Below are positions 18,153 through 25,373 of a stretch of DNA of 64,000 nucleotides, one piece after another. The notes below the pieces were generated by a model. It did not search any database. It saw nothing but the letters and a program-made list of their open reading frames with translations, and had not been told where the DNA came from. The DNA comes from Gemmata massiliana (GTDB taxonomy: Bacteria; Planctomycetota; Planctomycetia; Gemmatales; Gemmataceae), in the NCBI GenBank assembly GCA_000531095.1, contig HG799465.1, positions 1,037,915-1,101,914 on the forward strand. Reading direction: 5' to 3'. Each line of letters starts with the position of its first letter. The first letter of the stretch is position 1. The position numbers and the translations under genes are program-made.

Positions 18153-18866
18153 ATGCCGGCTCCCTTCCCGGTCGCATCACTGAGAGATTTTTACGCTTTC
18201 GAGCAGCACGTGAAGACGTGCCGCGGGCACCGCGGGCTGGACATGGTGCCGCAGTGGTATCAGGTGCCCGTCTTCTACTTCTCGAACCCGGTTGCGATCA
18301 TCAGCAACGGCGATCCGGTTTGGGCGCCGAAAGGCAGCACAGCGCTCGATTACGAACTGGAACTCGCCTGTGTCGTCGGGAAGCCGGCACGCGACCTGCC
18401 GGCCGATGACTCCGCGCTAGAGTATCTGACCGGGTTCACCATCATGAACGACTGGAGCGCACGGGACATTCAGCGCGCGGAAATGGCCGTCGGCCTCGGG
18501 CCGTCCAAGAGCAAGGACTTCGCGACGTCGCTCGGTCCGCGCATCGTTCCAGTTGCCGAACTACGCGACGTCTACCGCGACGGCCGGCTCCACGTCGAGA
18601 TGACCGCGACCGTTAACGGTAAGGAGTATTCGCGCGGCAACGGCGGTAGCATGTACTGGACGTGGCCGCAGATCCTCGCCCACGCGAGCCGCGACACCGA
18701 GCTGAAGCCCGGTGACGTGATCGGCAGCGGTACCGTCGGCACCGGGTGCATTCTGGAACTGACGCCCGAAGCGGTGGGCGGGTGGCTAAAGCCCAGCGAC
18801 GTGGTCGAACTCACGATCGAGCGCCTCGGCACCTTGCGGAACCCCGTTGTGGAGCGCCCGGCATGA
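18153..18866 (+). CDS. Fumarylacetoacetate hydrolase family protein
   Basis: This 237-residue FAH-fold protein has the family core: DYELELACVVGKPARDL with the metal-binding Glu pair, then GFTIMNDWSARDIQ and KSKDFATSLGP. It is much shorter than eukaryotic fumarylacetoacetase, and sequence alone cannot separate fumarylacetoacetate from related beta-diketone substrates. The position between HPPD and homogentisate dioxygenase argues for the last step of tyrosine breakdown (fumarylacetoacetate to fumarate and acetoacetate). Its stop overlaps the next start (ATGA). Confidence 0.85.
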   Translation: MPAPFPVASLRDFYAFEQHVKTCRGHRGLDMVPQWYQVPVFYFSNPVAIISNGDPVWAPKGSTALDYELELACVVGKPARDLPADDSALEYLTGFTIMNDWSARDIQRAEMAVGLGPSKSKDFATSLGPRIVPVAELRDVYRDGRLHVEMTATVNGKEYSRGNGGSMYWTWPQILAHASRDTELKPGDVIGSGTVGTGCILELTPEAVGGWLKPSDVVELTIERLGTLRNPVVERPA

Positions 18867-19234
18867 CGTACCCCGAACAACTCGCCGCGCTCGTGAGTCG
18901 CAATTCGGCGCTAGGCGAGCAGGTCGCGTCACTCCGGAACCTCGAAGCGATTCTGAAGTGGGCACCCGGTGCCGGCATCCCGTTCGCGGGTATCGATCTC
19001 GTACAGCAGGACGAGTACAGCTACGACCTGTACCTCCCGCTCCCGGATTCGCGCTGGCTCGTCTTCGGCGTGTCGTGATTCGGTGAACTGGCGGCGGTCG
19101 CCGTCTGGGATCACCGTCCGAGCGCGGACGAACTGCTCGCCCGGCGCGTCGAGCTGGGCTGGAAGCCGACGTGCTCGTTGCTCAAAGCGGGGCCGACGAT
19201 TCTGGGCCACGCAGCAACACTGGCAAAGACCTGA
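18863..19234 (+). pseudogene. Small conserved-looking gene with an in-frame TGA
   Basis: Translation from ATG 18863, overlapping the previous stop, gives 71 residues ending WLVFGVS and then TGA at 19076-19078. The same frame continues without a break for 51 more codons (FGELAAVAVWDHRPSADELL ... ATLAKT) to a stop at 19232-19234. The downstream codons have the normal GC-rich third-position pattern, so the TGA looks like a recent nonsense mutation (TGC, TGG or CGA to TGA) or a base-call error. I do not recognise the family. The ATGA overlap suggests translational coupling to the FAH gene. Confidence 0.6.
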
Positions 19235-19252
19235 ACGGACAAAACAAAGCCA

Positions 19253-19343
19253 CCACGAATGAGCACCGATGATACGGATTAAAACCAAATCAGATCTGCC
19301 TTCTGCTTTGTGTCTGATCCGTGTTATCGGTGTTCATCCGTGG
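19253..19343. repeat. Imperfect inverted repeat before hmgA
   Basis: Arms 19253-19279 and 19317-19343 match over 27 bases with about four mismatches, around a 37-base spacer. The texture (ccacgaatgagcaccgat ... atcggtgttcatccgtgg) looks like a degenerating copy of a dispersed intergenic repeat. It ends 37 bases before the hmgA start. Confidence 0.75.
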
Positions 19344-19380
19344 CTCTTTTTCTTCGCCCTCGTTGTTAGGCGAACGGACC

Positions 19381-20550
19381 ATGCCACACTACCTCTCCCG
19401 CGGCAGCGTTCCCAAGAAACGCCATACCGCGCACCGCACGTCGCCGGGCTTCAAAGACGAGGGCATCTACTACGAAGAAGTGATAACCACGCAGGGCTTC
19501 TCGCGTGCGTACTCGATCGCGTACCACCTCCGGCCCCCGACGCGCGTGAAGCACATCGAGCCGGCCGGCACAATCGCCGTGGACGTCGCCGAGCAAGCGG
19601 TTCTGCGGCACCACCACCTCAAGAGCGGCACGATGCCCACGAAGGGCGATCCCGTGACGGGCCGCGTCCCGATGTTCACGAACGCGGACGTTACCTTGTG
19701 GCGGTGCCGACCCGCGCAACCGCAAGCGGAACTGTACCGCAACGCACTCGCGGACGAAGTGATCTTCGTTCACAAAGGGGCGGGCCGGTTACTCACCGCG
19801 TTCGGCGTGCTGCCATTCAAACCCTTCGATTACGTCGTGGTTCCGCGCTGCACGACGTACAAGTTGGAGTTCGATCCGGGCACACAGCCCGACCTCCTCG
19901 TGGTCGAATCGGCCGGCCAAGTGAGCGTCCCCGCGAAGTACCTCAACCACGACGGCCAACTCCGGCTCGGCGCGCCCTACTCGGAACGCGACCTCCACGG
20001 CCCCACGGACCTGTTCGTCCTGGACGAAGAGAAGGATACGTCCGTGGTTATCAAGGACGGCGCCAAACTGTCGCGGTACGTGCTCGCGAATCACCCGTTC
20101 GACGTAATCGGGTGGGACGGTCAGGTGTACCCGTTCACGTTCAACGCGGACGACTTCGAGCCGATTACTGGCACGATCCACCAACCGCCGCCGATCCACC
20201 TCACGTTCGAGACGCCCGGGTTCGTGCTCTGCACGTTCGCACCGCGGATGCTCGACACGCACCCGGACGCGATCAAGGTGCCCTACACGCACAGCAACGT
20301 GGAAAGCGACGAGGTGCTGTACTACGTGCGCGGGAAGTTCGGGAGCCGGCGCGGGGTCGAAGAGGCGTCGTTCACGCTGCACCCGCACGGTATCCCGCAC
20401 GGCCCGCACCCGGGCACCATCGTCGCCAGCCGCGACGTCAAGTGGACCGACGAGCTCGCGGTGATGGTGGACACGTTCCGCCCGCTGTTCGTAACGAAAC
20501 AGTCGCTGGAACTCGATGACCCGAAGTACCCGTACTCGTGGCTGGACTGA
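19381..20550 (+). CDS. hmgA: Homogentisate 1,2-dioxygenase
   Basis: This 389-residue Fe(II) enzyme opens homogentisate to maleylacetoacetate. The N-terminal HYLSRGSVPKKRHTAHR resembles short bacterial homogentisate dioxygenases. The C-terminal cupin segment holds the ligands: HSNVESDEVLYYVRGKF (His/Glu region) and LHPHGIPHGPHPG (His). ATG 19381 is the natural start. It is the ring-cleavage member of the cluster; a maleylacetoacetate isomerase gene is not visible nearby. The AhpD-like gene begins 15 bases after the stop. Confidence 0.92.
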   Translation: MPHYLSRGSVPKKRHTAHRTSPGFKDEGIYYEEVITTQGFSRAYSIAYHLRPPTRVKHIEPAGTIAVDVAEQAVLRHHHLKSGTMPTKGDPVTGRVPMFTNADVTLWRCRPAQPQAELYRNALADEVIFVHKGAGRLLTAFGVLPFKPFDYVVVPRCTTYKLEFDPGTQPDLLVVESAGQVSVPAKYLNHDGQLRLGAPYSERDLHGPTDLFVLDEEKDTSVVIKDGAKLSRYVLANHPFDVIGWDGQVYPFTFNADDFEPITGTIHQPPPIHLTFETPGFVLCTFAPRMLDTHPDAIKVPYTHSNVESDEVLYYVRGKFGSRRGVEEASFTLHPHGIPHGPHPGTIVASRDVKWTDELAVMVDTFRPLFVTKQSLELDDPKYPYSWLD

Positions 20551-20564
20551 ACGGAGGCGCCCGC

Positions 20565-21080
20565 ATGCTCGGTTTCCTGGTGCGCTGGAAGATCCGCTCC
20601 GCTGAGAAGAAACTCGGCGAGCCGCTCGACTACCTACGGCAGATGTTCGACCACTCGCCGGGCGCGTTCTGGAAGTTCGCGAAGGTCGCACAGGCCTCCG
20701 CGTACCGCAACAAGCTCCCGGCGGCTCCGTTCCACGTCGCGCGCGTGGTCGCGGTGCGACACCAGGATTGCGGTCCGTGCGTACAAACGGTTATCAACCT
20801 TGCCAAAGCTGACGGCGTCGAACCCGCGATCCTGAAGGCCGCGTACCTCGGGAACGTGGACGCACTGCCGGAGTCGCTGCGCGACGTGTACCGGTTCGCC
20901 GAAGCGATCGCGGTGAACGACGGTAACGAAACCGAGTACCGCGACCGGCTCCGCTCGGTGTTCGGCGAAGAGGCAATGGTGGAACTCGCGCTCGCAATCA
21001 CGCTGTGCCAGACGTTCCCCATCCTGAAGCGCGGGCTGGGCCACGCGAAGAGTTGCTCGCTGGTGAAAATCGACATCTGA
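20565..21080 (+). CDS. AhpD/carboxymuconolactone-decarboxylase-like protein
   Basis: This 171-residue all-helical protein contains HQDCGPCVQTVI (about 65-76), the CxxC segment of AhpD-like proteins, with a nearby His. These use the cysteine pair for peroxidase or disulfide chemistry. GGAGG lies 9 bases before ATG 20565 and the gene follows hmgA by 14 bases, so cotranscription is likely. Its contribution to tyrosine catabolism is unknown. Confidence 0.75.
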   Translation: MLGFLVRWKIRSAEKKLGEPLDYLRQMFDHSPGAFWKFAKVAQASAYRNKLPAAPFHVARVVAVRHQDCGPCVQTVINLAKADGVEPAILKAAYLGNVDALPESLRDVYRFAEAIAVNDGNETEYRDRLRSVFGEEAMVELALAITLCQTFPILKRGLGHAKSCSLVKIDI

Positions 21081-21159
21081 CCCGCCCCACTCACCTCGTA
21101 TCAGGTGCTCCCTTTGGCGTAGAATCTCCCCGTTCGTTCACTCTCCAAAGGGGGTTGAT

Positions 21160-22620
21160 GTGCCCGACCGTGCCGCTCTGCTGATCGCGGTGGAAACGTT
21201 CTTCGAGGCCGGGCCGATCGTGCAGTATGCGGCGGCCGACTGCGCCGAACTGTTCCGCGCGCTGCCCGCCGTCGGTTACGCTCAGGAGCGATGTACGCTC
21301 CTGGCCGCGCACCGCACGACCAAGGCCGTCATCGAAGCCACGTTGAAGCGCTTGCCCAAAATCGTGGGCGATGCGGAATCGCTGCTCGTGCTGGTCGCGT
21401 CACGCGGGTTCAACGTGAAGGGGCGCGGGTACATTGCGTGCGCGGACACGATCGTGCCCGACCCGCTCGAAACGGCCCTTCCCGTTGCCGACCTCTTCGC
21501 ACAACTCAGCAAAGTGAAGGCGAAGGAAATCACGGTTCTCCTCGACATCGACCCGCTTATTATCGCAGAAAGCAAGCTGCTTCACCCGGGCCTCGACGAC
21601 GCGGAACTCGCGGCGCTGCTCGACAAGTCGCCGAAGTGCGTGGGGTTGCTCGCGTGCGCGGAGGGCGAGCGCTCATTTGAATCCGCTCAGCTCCGGCACG
21701 GGATCTGGCGGCATCACCTGATTGAAGCGTTCACCGGTAAAACCCGCAGCGGTGTGAGCAAGGAAGGTATGCTCACCGCCTCTGCTCTCCACGACGTTCT
21801 GGCGGACGCGGTTCCGCGCACCCTCCGCCGCACCTACGAAACGGCCCAAGAGCAAACGCCGACCCTGTATGGCGAAGCAAACGGCGCGGTGGTCGTCGCG
21901 GAACTGGAGAAGCTGCTCGGGCCGGGCGGTGACCTGCTCGACCCGACCCGCATGAAGCGCGTCGTGTTCCGGTCCGAGAGCCGCGGGGAGATCAAGAACC
22001 TCACAGGATACCGCAAGGGCCAGCCGATCCCGGACCGCGCGAACGAGTGGGCGCGGAAGTACGTCAACCGCATCGCGACGGCCGACATCAAGGCCGATCT
22101 CGACAACACATTCGACATGGTGCGCGAGACGTTCGGCTACAAGCGCAAGGACTTGGACGTCTCGGCCGAACGCGACGGGCTGGGGTTCATTCGCACGCCG
22201 GACTTCGAGTACACGGTGGCGCTGAGCGTGAACGAGGACGATCCGTCCGAGGTGATTTGGCGGCGCGAGGTGAGCCGACTGTCCGGCCCCGATTTCGTGC
22301 GCGGCGAGGGCTTCCGCAACGTCTTCGGCACGATGTTCGACAAGCTCGTGTTCGAGTTCGCGGTGCCGGTGGACGTGGCCGACTTCGTGGACCGCATCGA
22401 AGACGCCCCGCCGGAAGGCGTAAAGGTGAGCGTGGCGAGCGACTCGGGCGCCGCGGTGATCGCACTGACAGGGTTCGCGGGTCGAGTGAACGTCACCCGC
22501 GACGCGGTCACGATCGAGGGCCAAGCCGGAAACCCGTCGAGCCTGATGGAACAGTTCCTCGTGTTCCTGCGCAAGTTCGGCGCCCTGGGAGAACCCAAGG
22601 CGCTACCGAGTGGGGGATAA
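21160..22620 (+). CDS. Caspase-fold protein with both catalytic residues replaced
   Basis: The first ~230 residues align by pattern with bacterial caspase-like (C14) domains: RAALLIAVETF, YAAADCAELFRAL, the strand SLLVLVA, and the strand KEITVLLD. The expected catalytic His (SGHG) reads ASRG with Arg82, and the expected Cys (LLDACHSG) reads LLDIDPL with Asp131. It therefore looks like a non-proteolytic pseudo-caspase. The C-terminal ~250 residues form a separate domain I do not recognise, including RETFGYKRKDLDVS and WRREVSRL. GTG 21160 is chosen with AAAGGGGG upstream. The next gene's frame begins just inside its 3' end. Confidence 0.7.
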   Translation: MPDRAALLIAVETFFEAGPIVQYAAADCAELFRALPAVGYAQERCTLLAAHRTTKAVIEATLKRLPKIVGDAESLLVLVASRGFNVKGRGYIACADTIVPDPLETALPVADLFAQLSKVKAKEITVLLDIDPLIIAESKLLHPGLDDAELAALLDKSPKCVGLLACAEGERSFESAQLRHGIWRHHLIEAFTGKTRSGVSKEGMLTASALHDVLADAVPRTLRRTYETAQEQTPTLYGEANGAVVVAELEKLLGPGGDLLDPTRMKRVVFRSESRGEIKNLTGYRKGQPIPDRANEWARKYVNRIATADIKADLDNTFDMVRETFGYKRKDLDVSAERDGLGFIRTPDFEYTVALSVNEDDPSEVIWRREVSRLSGPDFVRGEGFRNVFGTMFDKLVFEFAVPVDVADFVDRIEDAPPEGVKVSVASDSGAAVIALTGFAGRVNVTRDAVTIEGQAGNPSSLMEQFLVFLRKFGALGEPKALPSGG

Positions 22621-22657
22621 GCGACAAATCTCCAGAATGCTGGGGTTGGGCCAAGCT

Positions 22658-22900
22658 ATGCGCGCCGACATCTGCTCGTCCGATGATTACGACACGCGCG
22701 ACCGCCTCGCCGCTGCGATTCGCACGCTTGGTGGGGTACACGAAAGCGAATGGGAATCGCTCGGCGTGGGCCTGCACCGCTTCCATTTCCCGGAGGGCGA
22801 ACTGTCCGTGTTCGTCGATGCGTGGCTCGTGGACGTCGCGGGACCGGACCAACTGGTGCAGCAAGTCCTACAGTTAATCTCCGGACGAGATCACGGTTAA
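22658..22900 (+). CDS. Small unknown protein downstream of the pseudo-caspase
   Basis: The frame encodes 80 residues from ATG 22658; GTG 22610 (96 residues, overlapping the previous gene) and ATG 22637 are alternatives. The conserved-looking part is SSDDYDTRDRLAAAIRTLGG, followed by WESLGVGLHRFHFPEGELSV. It is probably a small alpha/beta domain. I cannot assign a family. The tight spacing suggests coexpression with the pseudo-caspase. Confidence 0.6.
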   Translation: MRADICSSDDYDTRDRLAAAIRTLGGVHESEWESLGVGLHRFHFPEGELSVFVDAWLVDVAGPDQLVQQVLQLISGRDHG

Positions 22901-22933
22901 ACCGCGCATTCACTTACTACCGGAGACGCACCG

Positions 22934-23347
22934 ATGATGGCTTGGCCGACGCTCATTTGCGGCGCCCTGTTGGTTCTGGTCGGGATCGTGGGCTACGGCA
23001 CCTCAGAAGTTCAACCGCCCCCCGTCACCGCACTGATTCCCGCGTTCTTCGGTGCGACGCTTATCGTGTGCGGCGCGCTCGCGTTCAACGACAAGCTCCG
23101 CAAGCACGTCATGCACCTCGCGGCGATGGTCGGGCTGCTCGGCGCGCTCGGCGGGTTCATGCCGCTGATTCGCCAGATCAGCAAAACCGGGGAATTCGAT
23201 CCGACCAAGAAGTCTGCGATCTCGGGCGAGTTGATGATCGTGGTGTGTGTGGTGTTCGTGGGACTGTGCGTGAATTCGTTCATTCAGGCACGTAAGGCCC
23301 GCAAAGCCAAAGAAGCAAGCGCAGCCACCAGCACGAGCGCGGTGTAA
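22934..23347 (+). CDS. Small integral membrane protein, four predicted helices
   Basis: This 137-residue protein has four hydrophobic helices (about 5-21, 32-50, 60-78, 99-117) and a Lys/Ala-rich C-terminal tail (QARKARKAKEAS). The start is ATG 22934 or the adjacent 22937. It resembles small planctomycete membrane proteins without assigned function. A strong bidirectional hairpin follows. Confidence 0.75.
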   Translation: MMAWPTLICGALLVLVGIVGYGTSEVQPPPVTALIPAFFGATLIVCGALAFNDKLRKHVMHLAAMVGLLGALGGFMPLIRQISKTGEFDPTKKSAISGELMIVVCVVFVGLCVNSFIQARKARKAKEASAATSTSAV

Positions 23348-23352
23348 CGCGA

Positions 23353-23392
23353 AACGAAACGGCCCCAGTCCGTGGACTGGGGCCGTTTCGTT
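23353..23392. terminator. Bidirectional terminator hairpin
   Basis: A near-perfect stem of about 19 bp (23353-23371 with 23374-23392; the tip opens into a small loop) lies between the convergent membrane-protein and prenyltransferase-like genes. On the plus strand it is followed by ggtgcctgtc, so there is no T-tract. Confidence 0.75.
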
Positions 23393-23400
23393 GGTGCCTG

Positions 23401-24315
23401 TCATTTCTTCGCCGCGTCCATCTCGTCGAGCCACTTCGAGATCACGGTGCAGTAGTACACACCGCCCATACTCGATTTGTCCCCGGGCTTGGTCGCGAAC
23501 CCACCGTCCTTGTTGCGGTGCGCGTTGATGAACGCACGCAGCTCTTTCACGTCCTTCGGCTTCTCTTTGAGCAGCATCAAGGCCCGCATTACGCGGTACG
23601 TCGTTTCGATATCCGATGCTTTTTCGCCCTTTTTGCCCCACCCACCATCAGCCCGCTGACCAGTTAGCAACGGGGCCGCAACAGCCGCTTGGTTCCCCGG
23701 TTCGAGTTTCTCATCGGGCTTCAGGCGCAGATTGAACGCGAGCAGCGAGCCGGCCTCGCGCGCCTGCTCCGCCCCGGGCGCCCCTTTGAACGTGTCACGC
23801 CCGTAGGTTGCCGCGATCTCGAACCACGAGTCCAGTTTGAACGGGCAGTCCTTTACGCCCCACGCTTCGACACCCGCGGCCCCGATACGCACGTCCTCGA
23901 ACGTCTTCGCGTTCTCCTTCAAGTAGTCCATCGCCTTCGCGTACTTCTCGTGCGGCATGCCGAACTCGGCGGCGGCCATGACACCGATGCTAGTGAGCAC
24001 CACGTCCGGCTTGCCGCCCGGCTCCGCGAACCCGCCCGTCTTCGGGTCGTAACACTTCAGCACGAACGCCGCATGTTTATCTTTGTTGGGAACATCTGCC
24101 CCGAGGTACTTCAGCACCCGAGCGGCGCTACTCGTCGCCCGCAGGCTGGGGCGCGGGGCCGCATCGGTATTGGGATCTTGCGGATTGGGGTAGAACCCGC
24201 CGTTGGGGTCTTGCAGGTCCGTCACCCAGTTCACCGTCTCCTTCTTTTGCGCCGCGGTCGGCTGCGCGAACGCAATGGAAGGGAGCAAAAACACTATTGC
24301 GAATGACGTTCTCAC
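23401..24315 (-). CDS. Secreted prenyltransferase/squalene-cyclase-like repeat protein
   Basis: GTG 24315, with AGGAGA 7 bases upstream, gives a signal peptide (RTSFAIVFLLPSIAFAQ) and a 304-residue protein. It contains alpha/alpha-toroid repeats of the prenyltransferase beta/squalene-oxidase type: DPNGGFYPN, DPKTGGFAEPGG, RADGGWGKKGE and NKDGGFATKPG. These QW-like GG[FW] turns define the fold, not the reaction. Because the protein is exported and short, a binding or structural role is at least as likely as enzymatic cyclisation. Planctomycetes carry many such exported proteins. Confidence 0.8.
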   Translation of the reverse strand: MRTSFAIVFLLPSIAFAQPTAAQKKETVNWVTDLQDPNGGFYPNPQDPNTDAAPRPSLRATSSAARVLKYLGADVPNKDKHAAFVLKCYDPKTGGFAEPGGKPDVVLTSIGVMAAAEFGMPHEKYAKAMDYLKENAKTFEDVRIGAAGVEAWGVKDCPFKLDSWFEIAATYGRDTFKGAPGAEQAREAGSLLAFNLRLKPDEKLEPGNQAAVAAPLLTGQRADGGWGKKGEKASDIETTYRVMRALMLLKEKPKDVKELRAFINAHRNKDGGFATKPGDKSSMGGVYYCTVISKWLDEMDAAKK

Positions 24316-24435
24316 GAAATTTCTCCTCTTGGCGGTCCGCTCTGGTGAGCCAAACGCGCTCCCAGAATACCGCCACCAGAGGACGAAACGAACAGCGAAC
24401 AAAGGAAATGGCCCGTCCCGATTACCGATCGACGC

Positions 24436-25290
24436 TCACCCGACTTCGCTCACGGCCTCGGCTTGCGCGGCGGCGAAGCACACCGGACACATACCGTGGG
24501 TGAACTCGGCGTGACTGTGGTCCCGGACATAGGCTTCGAGCTGCTGCCACCCGCTCTCGGCGTGAACCTTGTGACACCACGCGCACACCCGGATCAGCCC
24601 GCGCAGGGTCCGTACTTCGGCCAGCGCCTGCCCCAAACTCGACGACAGTTCGGATTGTCGGAGCAGGGCCGCGAACAGCAGGCGCTGCCGGGCGTGCAGG
24701 CGGAACGCGAGAACGAAACCGAAAACGTTCACGATGGACAACCAGCACACGTCGCCGACGACCGAGGTAACATCCCCCGATGGGTTCAGCCACCCGGCGA
24801 CCAGAACCGCACCGAAGGTGTGCAGCAGCGCTCCCGCGGCCTGCATCGGGAGCGGGAGCGGCAGTACGCAGTAAGACATGAGGACCGCGAGCAGGGCCGT
24901 CATCCGCATCTCGGTGTGACCGGCGGGCCACACCGAGCCAACGTACACGTGTAGGGCAACGGAGAGTACGCACCAGCCGCCTACAACACGGGCGAACGCG
25001 CCCGGGGTGCTCGCGCCGCGCAGGAGAAAAAGTGCCAGCGCGGACCCGAAAGCGAACGCGGCGCGGGCGCCCCACAACCCGATCAGTTCCGGGCCGCCGG
25101 GGAACAAACGATAGTCGATCGCCCCGAGCCCCACAGCCGCAACGGGGGACACACACAATATGACGCGCCCGAGGGCCAGATCGTGCGCGAGGTGCCGGCG
25201 CCGGTAGGCCCCTTCCAGTTCTGCCGACTCGAATTCACCCGTGAACCGCACGCGATCGACCGATTCTTCCGCCCCCACGCCCCACCCCAT
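24436..25290 (-). CDS. Six-TM membrane protein with Cys-rich sensor tail
   Basis: This 284-residue protein has about six membrane helices (roughly 38-210). A short coiled coil follows (SELSSSLGQALAEVRTLRGLI), then a C-terminal motif CAWCHKVH...W..LE.YV...H...THGMCPVCF (Cys 236, 239, 268, 271), which probably binds a metal. I know this tail from sensory proteins and response regulators that end in CxxC-kk...HGxCpxC. The gene lies 83 bases downstream of the 9-PAS hybrid kinase on the same strand, so a shared signalling role is plausible. The enzymatic part of a kinase is absent. Confidence 0.7.
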   Translation of the reverse strand: MGWGVGAEESVDRVRFTGEFESAELEGAYRRRHLAHDLALGRVILCVSPVAAVGLGAIDYRLFPGGPELIGLWGARAAFAFGSALALFLLRGASTPGAFARVVGGWCVLSVALHVYVGSVWPAGHTEMRMTALLAVLMSYCVLPLPLPMQAAGALLHTFGAVLVAGWLNPSGDVTSVVGDVCWLSIVNVFGFVLAFRLHARQRLLFAALLRQSELSSSLGQALAEVRTLRGLIRVCAWCHKVHAESGWQQLEAYVRDHSHAEFTHGMCPVCFAAAQAEAVSEVG

Positions 25291-25373
25291 TCATTTGAGG
25301 CGCGAATCCTGCCTTGTCCCAGCGATTCCGTCCTAATCGTCGAATCCTAGAACGAAATCGGGGCCGCGGCCGG

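Noticed and set aside
19076-19078. Selenocysteine or other recoding at the in-frame TGA
   Set aside because: I see no convincing stem-loop right after the codon and no selenoprotein-type motif; a simple nonsense mutation is more economical.
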